DNA of 64,000 nt from Gammaproteobacteria bacterium (GCA_003331625.1 QOPF01000006.1:19548-83547), one strand, 5' to 3'. Shown: positions 7,611 through 16,282, counted from the first letter of the stretch. Notes: generated from the sequence alone by a model not told the origin. Program-made: numbers and translations.

Positions 7611-8561
7611 ATGAATAAATTTAAAGCAATATTTGTATCAGCCCTAGTTCTGATATCAATGAGTGCAATTTCAGCTCCAAAAGTTTACGGTAAATTAAAT
7701 CTTGCTGTTAACAATGATGGATCTGACGGTATTAACGAAAAAGAAATAGATCTTGTGAGTAATGCCTCAAGAATTGGTTTTAAAGGTAAAGTTGACATGA
7801 AAAATGGTCTGACTGGAATCTATAAAATTGAATACGAAGTTGACATTACCACTGACAATACTAAAGGTAAGGCTTTTAACCAAAGAAACTCTTATGTTGG
7901 TTTGAAAGGTAACTTTGGTACCTTAAAGTTAGGTACTCACGATACACCTCTTAAGTTAGCACAGCTTAAAGCGGATCTATTTAACGACCTAAAAGGTGAT
8001 ATTAAAAATATTACTGATGGTGAAAATAGAATAGGTTCTTTCTTCGGATATGATTCTCCTGTCTTCGGCGGCGGAGTCAGCATTTCTATTGGTGTTGGTA
8101 AAGGTAAAGACGATGAAGTAGCTGGAACTGATTTGGACGGTGAGTTTGGTTCTAATTTATCAGTATCATTAAAATACGATATCGATGTCATCAAATTTGT
8201 GATTGCTACAGAGCAAGGATCTATAAAAGGCTATGACCATAACAGATTAGGTATGATGATACCTGCAGGTCCAGTAACTATCGGTCTAATTCATACGACT
8301 ACTGAATCCACTGTTGGTAATTCAAAAGATTACGATGCAACAACTTTCAGTATTGCAGGGAAAGTAGCTGATGGTAAGGGTAAAGTTAAATTTCAGTATG
8401 GCACTTCAGACAAGTCAGCTGGCTTAACTCAAACTCAAATTGGTTATGACCACAAACTCTTCAAGAAGTTTAAAATCTTTGCATATCACACAATTCGCTC
8501 ACAAGATGCTGCGAATAGTGATGATGCTCACACTGGTGTAGGTGTAGAGTATAAATTTTAA
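7611..8561 (+). CDS. Outer-membrane porin, phosphate-starvation inducible
   Basis: A 316-residue gram-negative porin. The signal peptide is residues 1-22 (cleavage after AISA). The mature protein begins KVYGKLNLAV, the usual first strand, followed by NASRIGFKGK and RNSYVGLKGNFGTLKLGTHDTPL, typical of trimeric general porins. Alternating hydrophobic strands run to a C-terminal Phe (VEYKF), the BAM recognition residue. AAGGAG stands just before the ATG. A strong Pho box precedes it and a strong terminator follows, so it is a single-gene, probably highly expressed unit. It may serve phosphate or phosphate-ester entry like PhoE or OprP, but I cannot show anion selectivity. Confidence 0.88.
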   Translation: MNKFKAIFVSALVLISMSAISAPKVYGKLNLAVNNDGSDGINEKEIDLVSNASRIGFKGKVDMKNGLTGIYKIEYEVDITTDNTKGKAFNQRNSYVGLKGNFGTLKLGTHDTPLKLAQLKADLFNDLKGDIKNITDGENRIGSFFGYDSPVFGGGVSISIGVGKGKDDEVAGTDLDGEFGSNLSVSLKYDIDVIKFVIATEQGSIKGYDHNRLGMMIPAGPVTIGLIHTTTESTVGNSKDYDATTFSIAGKVADGKGKVKFQYGTSDKSAGLTQTQIGYDHKLFKKFKIFAYHTIRSQDAANSDDAHTGVGVEYKF

Positions 8562-8593
8562 TCATCTCTCTTTATAAGGTTAAAATAAAGAGT

Positions 8594-8627
8594 AGGGCCT
8601 GATCAGAAGTGGTTGGGCCCTTTTTTT
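8594..8627 (+). terminator. Rho-independent terminator after the porin
   Basis: The stem is AGGGCC (8594-8599) with GGCCCT (8616-8621), closing a 16-base loop, followed by a run of seven T (8621-8627). It is 33 bases past the porin stop and unusually GC-rich for this window. Confidence 0.85.
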
Positions 8628-8730
8628 AAATGAAAAGGCTATAAGTAGCTATCAGAATTAAGAAATTACTCCAGGCTAGAAATGACCCAAAGAAAATTGT
8701 TGAAAATACTTTTTTTACTCTTAATTCCAT
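8626..8730 (-). CDS. Possible small membrane protein (34 residues)
   Basis: An ATG frame encodes 34 residues: a basic N-terminus (MELRVKK) followed by a single hydrophobic stretch of about 25 residues ending in SLFI and a stop. It looks like a one-helix membrane protein. Against it, no ribosome-binding site is visible, the ATG abuts the Pho-box array at 8731-8759, and the stop runs into the porin terminator. I recognise no family. It is the only candidate gene in the 261-base spacer between the porin and aqpS. Treat as tentative. Confidence 0.22.
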   Translation of the reverse strand: MELRVKKVFSTIFFGSFLAWSNFLILIATYSLFI

Positions 8731-8773
8731 GTGTCAATTATGTGACATATATGTGTCATAAACAAGGAATAAT
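8731..8773 (+). promoter_or_regulatory. Triple Pho-box repeat and -10 element of the aqpS-arsC promoter
   Basis: Three heptamers lie on an exact 11-base pitch: GTGTCAA (8731-8737), GTGACAT (8742-8748) and GTGTCAT (8753-8759), each separated by four A/T bases. GTGTCAT differs from the consensus CTGTCAT by one base. A -10-like AATAAT at 8768-8773 follows at the expected distance. The array also contains the near-palindrome ATGTGACATATATGTGTCAT. It points at aqpS, 50 bases downstream. Confidence 0.75.
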
Positions 8774-8822
8774 TGTGAATTTTTATATTAAATTCTAATA
8801 AAAAGAATATTTATAAGACTTA

Positions 8823-9467
8823 ATGGAAATAAAAAAATACATTGCTGAATTCTTAGGAACCTTTTTTTTAGTGGCTACAGTAATAGGTTCTGGGATTATG
8901 GGTGAGAATTTATCAGCTGGTAATACAGCTATTGCTTTATTAGGCAATACTATAGCTACAGGAGCAATTTTGTATGTAATTATCAAATCTTTTGAGGGTG
9001 TATCTGGAGCTCATTTCAACCCAATAGTCTCAATCGTTTTTTATTTCTTAGATGAAATCAGTTTAAAAGATTTGATTTCATATTTAATTATTCAGTTTAT
9101 TGCCGGAATATTGGCAGTTTTTTTAATACATTTTATATTTGAATTAAGTTTGCTTCAGACTGCATCTAATTCCAGGATTGGTATCTCCAAACTTGTAAGT
9201 GAAATAATTGCTTCCTATGGATTGATATTAACTATTTTAATGGTTAGAGAAAGTAATAAGTCGAATGTTGCTATTGCCGTTGCTTTATTCATTACTGCCG
9301 GATATTGGTTTACGTCCTCTACATCATTTGCAAATCCAGCAGTAACTTTAGCAAGAACATTTACCGATACTTTTACTGGGATTTCTCCAGATTCGCTTGT
9401 TTATTTTTTTACAGGTCAGTTGATTGGACTATTTTTAGCTTTATTTACCTATAAATTATTAAAGTGA
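8823..9467 (+). CDS. aqpS: MIP-family channel, AqpS-type (arsenite/solute efflux)
   Basis: A 214-residue aquaglyceroporin-family channel with six membrane helices. The two pore half-helix motifs are HFNPIVS (NPI in place of the first NPA) and FANPAVTLAR (classical). These channels pass water or small neutral solutes. In several bacteria a MIP channel next to arsC replaces the arsenite pump and lets As(OH)3 leave the cell. Here arsC overlaps its stop (GTGA), so that role is likely. The promoter carries a Pho-box array, and no ArsR gene is present in the window, so the pair seems tied to phosphate starvation. Other small-solute transport is possible. Confidence 0.82.
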   Translation: MEIKKYIAEFLGTFFLVATVIGSGIMGENLSAGNTAIALLGNTIATGAILYVIIKSFEGVSGAHFNPIVSIVFYFLDEISLKDLISYLIIQFIAGILAVFLIHFIFELSLLQTASNSRIGISKLVSEIIASYGLILTILMVRESNKSNVAIAVALFITAGYWFTSSTSFANPAVTLARTFTDTFTGISPDSLVYFFTGQLIGLFLALFTYKLLK

Positions 9468-9883
9468 GAGATTCAGAAAAAATATTGTTTTTGTGTACAG
9501 GCAATTCTTGTCGATCTCAAATGGCAGAAGGTATTGCCAATAAATTTACTTGTTTTAAAGCTTTTTCAGCCGGTACCAGAAAATCTAGTCTAAATCCATA
9601 TGCTGTAAAAGTTATGTCAGAAATAAAAATTGATATTACTAATCAATTTTCTAAAACAATTGCTGAATTAGAGGAACAAGATTTTAAATACGTCTTTACT
9701 TTGTGCTCAGATGCTGAGGAGAATTGTCCAGTTTTTTTGCAAGGAAAGACCATTCACATTGCTTTTGAAGATCCTCCAAAACTTGCAGAAAATATTGAGG
9801 ATGAAATACAAATTTTAAATATATACAGAAAAGTTCGAGATGAAATTCTTGACTGCATCCTTAACATTAGTAATTACATTTAA
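9464..9883 (+). CDS. arsC: Arsenate reductase ArsC, thioredoxin-coupled type
   Basis: A 139-residue low-molecular-weight-phosphatase-fold arsenate reductase. The CX5R phosphate loop is CTGNSCRS with Cys11 and Arg17. A second cysteine pair, Cys81 and Cys88 (LCSDAEENCP), has the spacing of Cys82 and Cys89 in Staphylococcus pI258 ArsC, whose disulfide relay is resolved by thioredoxin. The DPP motif of the family is in FEDPPKL. It reduces arsenate, which enters through phosphate transporters, to arsenite. The start is GTG at 9464 inside the aqpS stop. The gene sits between the Pho-controlled channel and pstS. Confidence 0.9.
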   Translation: MRDSEKILFLCTGNSCRSQMAEGIANKFTCFKAFSAGTRKSSLNPYAVKVMSEIKIDITNQFSKTIAELEEQDFKYVFTLCSDAEENCPVFLQGKTIHIAFEDPPKLAENIEDEIQILNIYRKVRDEILDCILNISNYI

Positions 9884-9908
9884 TTTTTTTCTAGAAGTTG
9901 CTAATGAT

Positions 9909-9951
9909 TTTTCAGCAACGTAACAGATATGCCACAAACAAACACTATTAT
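9909..9951 (+). promoter_or_regulatory. Degenerate Pho-box-like repeats and -10 before pstS
   Basis: Heptamers TTTTCAG (9909), GTAACAG (9920) and GCCACAA (9931) share CA at positions 5-6 and an exact 11-base pitch. A -10-like TATTAT (9946-9951) follows the last repeat by eight bases. Individual matches to CTGTCAT are poor, so this rests on spacing and context. A small stem (GTTGCT 9897-9902 with AGCAAC 9914-9919) overlaps it but has no T-run. Confidence 0.45.
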
Positions 9952-9979
9952 TATTTAGTATTTTTTTGGAGTAAATATA

Positions 9980-11029
9980 ATGAATAAATCTATATCAATA
10001 ATTGCAGCTTTAATTGTGATGGCATCTATGTCTTTCACTGCAAGCGCTGCAAGGGATACTATTAAAATTGTTGGATCCTCAACAGTTTATCCTTTCGCTA
10101 CTGTAGTAGCTGAAAGATTCGGTAAATCCACTAAATTCAATACGCCTGTTATTGAATCTACTGGTTCTGGCGGTGGTTTGAAACTATTTTGCAAAGGTAT
10201 TGGGGTTCAACATCCTGATATTACAAATGCATCAAGAAGAATCAAACAAAAAGAAATTGATCTTTGTGCGAAAGCAGGAATCAAGGACATCATTGAAATT
10301 AAAATTGGTTATGATGGAATTGTAGTTGCTAACTCAAAACGAGGTGACACTTTAAGCTTAACTAAGAGACAAATTTTCTTAGCTTTAGCTCCTGAGATTC
10401 CTCACCCTAACGGTGCTAAACAATTGATTAAAAATCCTAACAAAACTTGGCGTGATGTTGATAAATCTTTACCAAACATTGCAATTGAAGTGTTAGGCCC
10501 ACCACCAACTTCTGGTACAAGAGATGCTTTTGGAGAACTTGCAATGGAAGGTGGATGCAAAACTTTCAAATGGCTTAAAGACATCAAAAAAGAAAACAAA
10601 AAGCGTTACAAAGCAATTTGTCGCTCTGTTAGAGAAGATGGTCCTTACATTGAGGCTGGTGAAAACGATAACTTGATTGTGCAAAAATTAAATGCCAATC
10701 CAAAAGCAGTAGGAGTATTCGGTTACAGTTTCTTGGTAGAGAATTCGGATTCGATTCAAGGTTCTTTTGTTGATGGCGTATTGCCGACTTTTCAAAACAT
10801 TGCTAATGGTGATTATGGAGTTTCCAGATCTTTATACTTTTATGTGAAAAAAGATCACATTGGAACAATTCCAGGAATGAAAGAATATCTGAGAGAATTT
10901 ACTGCTGACAAAACTATTGGTCAAGATGGATATTTAACTGAAAAGGGACTTATTCCAATGCCTAGTAGCGAATACAAACAATTCAGATCAGCAGCTAGAA
11001 AACTCACTAATTTTAAAGGACTTAATTAA
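9980..11029 (+). CDS. pstS: Phosphate ABC transporter substrate-binding protein PstS
   Basis: A 349-residue periplasmic phosphate-binding protein. The signal peptide is residues 1-23 (cleavage after TASA). IVGSSTVYPFA and ESTGSGGGLKLF are the N-lobe phosphate-contact loops, and PPTSGTRDAFGELAM gives the SGTR-D contact set. The C-terminal half carries VGVFGYSFL. The variant (DIIEIKIGYDGIVV and long C-terminus) resembles Pseudomonas and alphaproteobacterial PstS rather than Escherichia coli PstS. A GGAG lies 8 bases before the ATG. It is separated from pstC by a strong stem-loop, as expected when the binding protein is made in excess. Confidence 0.95.
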   Translation: MNKSISIIAALIVMASMSFTASAARDTIKIVGSSTVYPFATVVAERFGKSTKFNTPVIESTGSGGGLKLFCKGIGVQHPDITNASRRIKQKEIDLCAKAGIKDIIEIKIGYDGIVVANSKRGDTLSLTKRQIFLALAPEIPHPNGAKQLIKNPNKTWRDVDKSLPNIAIEVLGPPPTSGTRDAFGELAMEGGCKTFKWLKDIKKENKKRYKAICRSVREDGPYIEAGENDNLIVQKLNANPKAVGVFGYSFLVENSDSIQGSFVDGVLPTFQNIANGDYGVSRSLYFYVKKDHIGTIPGMKEYLREFTADKTIGQDGYLTEKGLIPMPSSEYKQFRSAARKLTNFKGLN

Positions 11030-11073
11030 GCTGCAATTTTATCCCCCCCCTGGATAACAGTAGTTTAAAATGG

Positions 11074-11112
11074 ACGAGGGTAATTTGAAAAAATTATCCT
11101 CGTTTTCTTTTT
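11074..11112 (+). terminator. Terminator/attenuator between pstS and pstC
   Basis: A 13-bp stem, ACGAGGGTAATTT (11074-11086) with its complement at 11091-11103 (one G-U pair), encloses a GAAA tetraloop. TTTCTTTTT follows (to 11112). pstC starts eight bases later, so it must be a leaky terminator that lowers pstCAB relative to pstS, or pstC needs its own promoter. A run of eight C lies at 11043-11050 just upstream. Confidence 0.85.
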
Positions 11113-11119
11113 AATTGAA

Positions 11120-12496
11120 ATGTCATTTTATTTTTTTCTTTTAGTAATAATTATTCTTGGCTTAGGATCTTATTACTTTGGAAGATCTAAAGCTTTAGCA
11201 TTAAAACAAAACGATGTCATACATTCTTTACCAAAATATTATGGTTACTATGCACTAGTATGGTTTGCAACTCCCGCCTTAATTATAGTTTCATTATGGC
11301 TAATTTTTTCTGAAGGAATTGTAACCAATCAAGTTATCAACACTTTGCCAGATAATATTAAAACTCTGCCTACCAATGAACTTACACTAATCCTAAACGA
11401 TATAAAGAACAAAGCTGCTGGAAATTTGGTAGCTGGAGAATCTTTTGCAGGGTTTGAATTGGTTGCGGAAAGATATAATTCTTATTCAGAAATAGCTAAG
11501 AATATAATAATTTACTCAAGTATTGTACTTGGCCTTATTTCTTTTGTTTATGCTTATATATCTATTTCTGGAAAGCTACGTGCGAGAAATAGGATTGAAA
11601 GCATAGTAAGCAGGATTCTTTTGGTTTCTGCTTCAATTGCGATATTTGCTACTGCTGGAATATTACTATCTGTTCTATTTGAGGCAATTAGATTTTTTCA
11701 AATTATTAGTTTTGACGATTTTATATTTGGACTTACCTGGAGTCCTCAAATGGCCATTAGAGAAGATCAAGTTGGATCATCTGGTCTCTTTGGAGCAATA
11801 CCGTTATTCTTGGGAACTGGCTTAATTTCGCTTATCTCTCTTACTGTTGCAGTGCCTGTTGGATTAATGACGGCCATATATTTATCTGAGTACGCCCCAT
11901 CAAGAGTGCGTGCAGTCACCAAGCCCATGCTAGAAGTATTATCTGGAATACCAACTGTGGTTTATGGCTTTTTTGCTGCAATTACCCTTGCCCCCTTCAT
12001 TAGAGATTTTGGAGAAACGTTAGGGCTGAACATTGCCTCTGAAAGTGCACTCGGCGTAGGACTAGTGATGGGTATCATGATCATACCGCTCGTCTCTTCT
12101 TTATCAGATGATGTAATTTCGGCAGTACCTCAAGCAATGCGAGAAGGCTCTTATGGTTTAGGCGCAACTAAATCAGAGACTATTAAAAGAGTTATTATAC
12201 CTGCTGCCTTACCTGGGATTGTGGGTGGAATTCTTCTTGCTGCATCAAGGGCAATAGGAGAGACCATGATTGTAGTTATGGCAGCGGGTCTTTCAGCAAG
12301 GCTATCAATAAACCCGTTAGATGCAGTTACTACTGTAACAGTTCAAATTGTCACACTCTTAGTTGGCGATCAAGAATTTGATAGTCCGAAAACTCTCGCA
12401 GCCTTTGCATTGGGATTAACCCTTTTTGTTGTTACGCTAATACTTAATTTTTATGCTTTAAGGATTGTTAGAAAATATAGGGAACAATATGAATAA
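11120..12496 (+). CDS. pstC: Phosphate ABC transporter permease PstC
   Basis: A 458-residue inner-membrane permease of the high-affinity phosphate importer. An extended N-terminal region holds two or more transmembrane helices, and the core permease domain starts near GLTWSPQMA. The coupling (EAA) loop reads AMREGSYGLGATKSETIKRV followed by PAALPGIVGG, which contacts PstB. The N-terminal extension of about 200 residues is characteristic of the long PstC form of Pseudomonas and alphaproteobacteria. ATG at 11120 follows closely on the pstS terminator. Its 3' end overlaps the pstA start by eight bases. Confidence 0.93.
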   Translation: MSFYFFLLVIIILGLGSYYFGRSKALALKQNDVIHSLPKYYGYYALVWFATPALIIVSLWLIFSEGIVTNQVINTLPDNIKTLPTNELTLILNDIKNKAAGNLVAGESFAGFELVAERYNSYSEIAKNIIIYSSIVLGLISFVYAYISISGKLRARNRIESIVSRILLVSASIAIFATAGILLSVLFEAIRFFQIISFDDFIFGLTWSPQMAIREDQVGSSGLFGAIPLFLGTGLISLISLTVAVPVGLMTAIYLSEYAPSRVRAVTKPMLEVLSGIPTVVYGFFAAITLAPFIRDFGETLGLNIASESALGVGLVMGIMIIPLVSSLSDDVISAVPQAMREGSYGLGATKSETIKRVIIPAALPGIVGGILLAASRAIGETMIVVMAAGLSARLSINPLDAVTTVTVQIVTLLVGDQEFDSPKTLAAFALGLTLFVVTLILNFYALRIVRKYREQYE

Positions 12497-13787
12497 CTCA
12501 CTATCTAACTCGAGTAGTATTACTGAAATAGTAAATAAAGGACTAAAAAAACGTTACAGATCCGAATTTATGTTTAGACTTTATGGGATCACTTCAATTC
12601 TTTTTGCTGCTGCTTTTTTAATTGTATTTTTTAGCAGTATTATTGATAAAGGATACAGTGCGTTTACTCAAGGTGAATTAAATATTTCAATTTATCTAGA
12701 TCCAGAAATAATTGATCCCGATAACACTCGTGATGAAGAAGAAATTAGGTACGCAAATTACGATAAATTAGTCTTTGAATCGCTTAAAAATTTCTTTCCC
12801 AGTGTCTCCTCAAGAAAGGAAAGAAAAGAGCTAAAAGCTTTGGTAAGTAATGGAACTTCATTAAGAATTCAATCTTTGGTATTAGATGATATGAGTTTAA
12901 TTGGTAAGACCTTAGATCTTTCAGTCAAGCTAGATAGCGACATAGATATGTTTTTAAAAGGAAACATAGATATTTCCTTAGATGAATCTCAAAGGAAGAT
13001 TTCAGATAATCAAGTTAAATGGACAAATGAACTAAAAACAAAAGGGTTGATTAGTCAAAAATTTAATTCGACCTTATTTTCAGCCGGCGATTCAAGAGAG
13101 CCGGAACAAGCTGGAGTCCTAGGTGCTTTGATTGGTTCTTTCTTTATGCTTTTAATTACCTTTATTGTTGCTTTCCCTTTAGGAGTTGCTGCAGCAATCT
13201 ATCTAGAAGAGTTTGCTCCAAAAAACAGGTTTACAGATTTTGTTGAAGTGAATATTAATAATTTAGCAGCTGTTCCATCAATTATTTATGGTCTTTTAGG
13301 TTTAGCAGTATTTATTAATTTTTTTGGCATGCCAAGATCAGCTCCATTGGTAGGAGGATTAGTTTTAGCTTTAATGACTTTTCCTGTGATCATCATAGCT
13401 TCTAGAGCAGCATTACAATCTGTTCCACCAAGTATTACCGATGCGGCACTTGGTGTTGGGGCGTCAAAAATTCAAACAATATTTGATCATGTCTTTCCTT
13501 TAGCTTTGCCAGGTATGCTTACTGGGTCCATTATTGGCATGGCAAGGGCTTTAGGCGAATCCGCACCATTATTGATGATTGGTATGGTTGCTTTTGTGGT
13601 GGATATTCCAGGCACACCCTTGGATGCATCTGCTGCCTTACCCGTTCAAGTTTATCTTTGGGCTGATGCCCCTGAAAGAGGTTTTGTAGAAAGAACTTCA
13701 GCGGCAATTTTAGTTTTGCTATTCTTTTTGTTAGTTATGAATTCGACCGCGATATGGTTAAGAAATAAATTTGAAATAAAATGGTAG
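12489..13787 (+). CDS. pstA: Phosphate ABC transporter permease PstA
   Basis: A 432-residue second permease subunit. The first 200 residues are a long N-terminal extension with one membrane helix and a periplasmic domain, as in the long PstA form. The core begins near [13 protein letters not shown]. The coupling loop is [18 protein letters not shown], then [10 protein letters not shown] and [17 protein letters not shown] at 12489 is chosen over an in-frame TTG at 12465. It overlaps the end of pstC by eight bases, and pstB follows after seven bases, so pstCAB is one operon. Confidence 0.93.
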   Translation: MNNSLSNSSSITEIVNKGLKKRYRSEFMFRLYGITSILFAAAFLIVFFSSIIDKGYSAFTQGELNISIYLDPEIIDPDNTRDEEEIRYANYDKLVFESLKNFFPSVSSRKERKELKALVSNGTSLRIQSLVLDDMSLIGKTLDLSVKLDSDIDMFLKGNIDISLDESQRKISDNQVKWTNELKTKGLISQKFNSTLFSAGDSREPEQAGVLGALIGSFFMLLITFIVAFPLGVAAAIYLEEFAPKNRFTDFVEVNINNLAAVPSIIYGLLGLAVFINFFGMPRSAPLVGGLVLALMTFPVIIIASRAALQSVPPSITDAALGVGASKIQTIFDHVFPLALPGMLTGSIIGMARALGESAPLLMIGMVAFVVDIPGTPLDASAALPVQVYLWADAPERGFVERTSAAILVLLFFLLVMNSTAIWLRNKFEIKW

Positions 13788-13794
13788 GTTTTTA

Positions 13795-14619
13795 ATGAAA
13801 AATAATGAGTTGATTACTCTTCCCGATGATTTTTTAACTATCGGAGACACTACAACCCCTAATGAAAAAATAATGGAGTCTCAAGATTGCTGTGTTTTTT
13901 ACGACGAAGCACAAGCATTGAGAAACATAAATCTTGAAGTCGGCAAGAAAGAAGTTCTATCGTTAATAGGTCCTTCAGGTTGCGGGAAATCAACTTTCAT
14001 TAGATGTCTTAATAGACTAAATGACACAATCGATTCAGCAAAAGTAACTGGAAAGATTACTCTAGAAGGTCAGGACATTTATAACAGCGATATGGATGTT
14101 GTTCTATTGAGAGCAAGAGTAGGAATGGTTTTTCAAAAGCCGAATCCTTTTCCTAAATCCGTTTATGAAAATGTAGCTTACGGACCAAGAATTCATGGTA
14201 TCAGCGAATCAAAAGCAGATATGGATGAGATAGTTGAAACTTCTTTATCAAGAGCAGGTTTGTGGGATGAGGTCAAAGATAGATTAAATACTTCAGGTAC
14301 AGCTTTATCCGGAGGTCAACAACAAAGACTCTGTATTGCAAGAGCAATAGCAGTTCGACCCGATGTTATCTTAATGGATGAGCCATGTTCAGCTTTAGAC
14401 CCAATTGCTACAGATAGAATTGAAGACTTGATAAGCGAATTAAAAGAAAACTATGCAATTGTAATAGTTACGCATTCTATGAGCCAAGCTTCAAGAGTTT
14501 CGCAAAGAGCAGCTTATTTTCATTTAGGTCACTTGGTTGAGACTGATACAACCGAAAAAATATTTGGCGACCCAGATCACGAACTTACTCAAAACTATAT
14601 CAAAGGCAGGATAGGATAA
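13795..14619 (+). CDS. pstB: Phosphate ABC transporter ATPase PstB
   Basis: A 274-residue ATPase powering phosphate import. Walker A is GPSGCGKST near residue 59, the Q-loop lies in [12 protein letters not shown], the signature is LSGGQQQRL near 171, Walker B is [13 protein letters not shown], and the switch His is in IVTHSM. The [16 protein letters not shown] string is diagnostic of PstB. The N-terminus is about 25 residues longer than the shortest PstB. No phoU follows, which is unusual for a pst operon. The last 25 bases overlap the convergent prepilin peptidase gene. Confidence 0.95.
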   Translation: MKNNELITLPDDFLTIGDTTTPNEKIMESQDCCVFYDEAQALRNINLEVGKKEVLSLIGPSGCGKSTFIRCLNRLNDTIDSAKVTGKITLEGQDIYNSDMDVVLLRARVGMVFQKPNPFPKSVYENVAYGPRIHGISESKADMDEIVETSLSRAGLWDEVKDRLNTSGTALSGGQQQRLCIARAIAVRPDVILMDEPCSALDPIATDRIEDLISELKENYAIVIVTHSMSQASRVSQRAAYFHLGHLVETDTTEKIFGDPDHELTQNYIKGRIG

Positions 14620-15359
14620 AAATTTACCAATCCTAAGTAACTTGCAATTGCTAAGTGAAAGCCAAAAGCAATCTCAGAATCTCTCTTTAGTTTGGAGCTA
14701 AGAAAAAACTCCACTATTCCAAGAAGTGATGCAGTAAGCAATAGAATAGGGACTAAAGTCATTGGGATCATTAAAGTTAAAATTGGAAAAAGGATTACAT
14801 CTCCTAAACCCAAGCCCTCTTTTCCTTTGAGTTTGAAAAATAACCACCTCGTTGCCAAAAGGAGAAAACCTGAAATAATTGTCACAAATACTTCGGGTAG
14901 TATCAAAAGACCCTCCGTTGCTGAAAGTATCAAAGCCAAAATAAATAATATTAAAAGCGAGTTCAAAGGAATGATTTTGTATTGATAATCTATCAAGGCA
15001 ATAAATATCAAAGTTAGAGAAATAAAGCTTTTTAAAAGTATTAAAGCCCATGAGTCATTTGTAATGAAAATCAATGAAAACGAAGAAATGACCAATATTT
15101 CCGTCAAGAAGTATCTTGATGAGATTGTTGCACCACAGCATTTAGCTTTTCCTCTTAAGAATAAGTAACTCAATACAGGAATGAGGTGATACCAATCTAT
15201 TTTAGTTTTACAGTGTGAGCAAAAAGAGGGTTCAGTAAAAATATTTATCTTAGATACATAGGATTCTTTCAGAATATTTTTATTTGTAAATCGATAGATA
15301 AAACTAGCCAAGAAACTGCCTAAAATAGCCGCAAATATAATGAATAAAACTAAAGTCAT
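14595..15359 (-). CDS. gspO: Prepilin peptidase (PilD/GspO)
   Basis: A 254-residue membrane aspartyl protease that cleaves prepilin leader peptides and usually N-methylates the new N-terminal Phe. Catalytic Asp residues are in [11 protein letters not shown] and in the GLGLGDV (GxGD) motif. A cytoplasmic cysteine module lies near residues 47-75: CSHC, then CC in [10 protein letters not shown], where relatives have CxxC. The protein is otherwise nearly all membrane helices. It is divergent from gspC by 52 bases, so it probably processes the pseudopilins GspG, I, J and K encoded next door. The 3' end runs 25 bases into pstB. Confidence 0.9.
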   Translation of the reverse strand: MTLVLFIIFAAILGSFLASFIYRFTNKNILKESYVSKINIFTEPSFCSHCKTKIDWYHLIPVLSYLFLRGKAKCCGATISSRYFLTEILVISSFSLIFITNDSWALILLKSFISLTLIFIALIDYQYKIIPLNSLLILFILALILSATEGLLILPEVFVTIISGFLLLATRWLFFKLKGKEGLGLGDVILFPILTLMIPMTLVPILLLTASLLGIVEFFLSSKLKRDSEIAFGFHLAIASYLGLVNFYPILPLI

Positions 15360-15371
15360 CTGTATAAATCT

Positions 15372-15401
15372 TTGTCAATTTGTCTCAATATGACATAAAA
15401 T
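15372..15401 (+). promoter_or_regulatory. Possible gspC operon promoter
   Basis: TTGTCA (15372-15377) and TAAAAT (15396-15401) are separated by 18 bases and lie just before gspC. If used, transcription would start only a few bases before the ATG at 15412, and no Shine-Dalgarno is visible, so gspC might be almost leaderless. The 52-base spacer to the prepilin peptidase gene leaves little room for alternatives. TTGTCAA here resembles half of a Pho box, but its neighbours are not on the 11-base pitch. Confidence 0.3.
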
Positions 15402-15411
15402 CATTTTACAT

Positions 15412-16269
15412 ATGGTATTTAACTACTTAAAAGGTATCAATTTAGAAAGATACAAAAGTTACTTGAATGAGAAAAACCTAAAGTTTTCTATTTCAGGAGC
15501 ACTTTTGCTTATTTTTTCATTGGAATTTTCTTCCGTTTTACTTGGATTGATCTTTAATAATCAGTTAAGCACCAATAACTTTAATAACTCTTTTGCATCG
15601 AACGAATTGCCAAGAGTTATTGACAATCCATTTTCATCAGACATAGAAATAGATGGTTTGTCCATTTATGAAAGTTTGGTGAAAGCGCCGGAAACTTCAT
15701 TGTCTTTGAAGCTTTACGGCATTACTTCTTCTGATGAAGTGAAATCTGCCATTATTGGTTTTAATCAAAACGATCAAAAAACATATCTCGTTGGCGACAT
15801 GATTTCTGATAGCGTTTACTTAGATTCCATTAACAAAGATTTTATTACCATCAAAAGATCCGGAATAACTGAAAGCCTTTCTTTTTTTAAAGGTTCAGTA
15901 ATTACTGGCATGGAAAGAGTTGTTCAAGGCAATACTTCTATAAATATTGCAGCAAACGAAAAGAAATCAACTATTGATAAAGAGTGGATTGAAAAACAAG
16001 AGATTGCAAAACTAATTACTTTTGCTCCCGTCTTTGACGATGGTACTTTTTCTGGACTTGAGATTAGTCCGGGAGAAAATACAGCTCTCTTTGACTCATC
16101 AGAGCTTAGACCGGGAGACATTGTTAAATCAATCAATGGTCTGTCTGTCGCAGAAATAGACCTCTCTGATCAAGATTCAATCAATTCTTTTTTCTCTGAT
16201 CTTGCTTCGCTAAATCTTGATTTAATTCGAGACGATCAAGTTGTATCTGTCGATATAAACATTAACTAA
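15412..16269 (+). CDS. gspC: Type II secretion protein GspC
   Basis: A 285-residue inner-membrane component linking the platform to the secretin. One transmembrane helix lies near residues 27-48, followed by a disordered stretch. The homology-region domain runs from about 85 to 170 (LKLYGITSSDEVKSAIIGF, then YLVGDMI). A PDZ-like domain covers the C-terminal 90 residues (SGLEISPGENTALF, LRPGDIVKSINGLSV). The PDZ form is typical of Xcp/Out-type systems. It is first in an eleven-gene operon. ATG at 15412 is the only plausible start. Confidence 0.85.
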   Translation: MVFNYLKGINLERYKSYLNEKNLKFSISGALLLIFSLEFSSVLLGLIFNNQLSTNNFNNSFASNELPRVIDNPFSSDIEIDGLSIYESLVKAPETSLSLKLYGITSSDEVKSAIIGFNQNDQKTYLVGDMISDSVYLDSINKDFITIKRSGITESLSFFKGSVITGMERVVQGNTSINIAANEKKSTIDKEWIEKQEIAKLITFAPVFDDGTFSGLEISPGENTALFDSSELRPGDIVKSINGLSVAEIDLSDQDSINSFFSDLASLNLDLIRDDQVVSVDININ

Positions 16270-16282
16270 ACCTTAAAAAAAT

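Noticed and set aside
14692..15051. Open frames on both strands across the prepilin peptidase gene
   Set aside because: The peptidase frame has the catalytic motifs; the others are low-complexity shadows.
15365..15401. Pho box before gspC
   Set aside because: TTGTCAA is present, but the following repeats are off the 11-base pitch, so only one half-site can be claimed.
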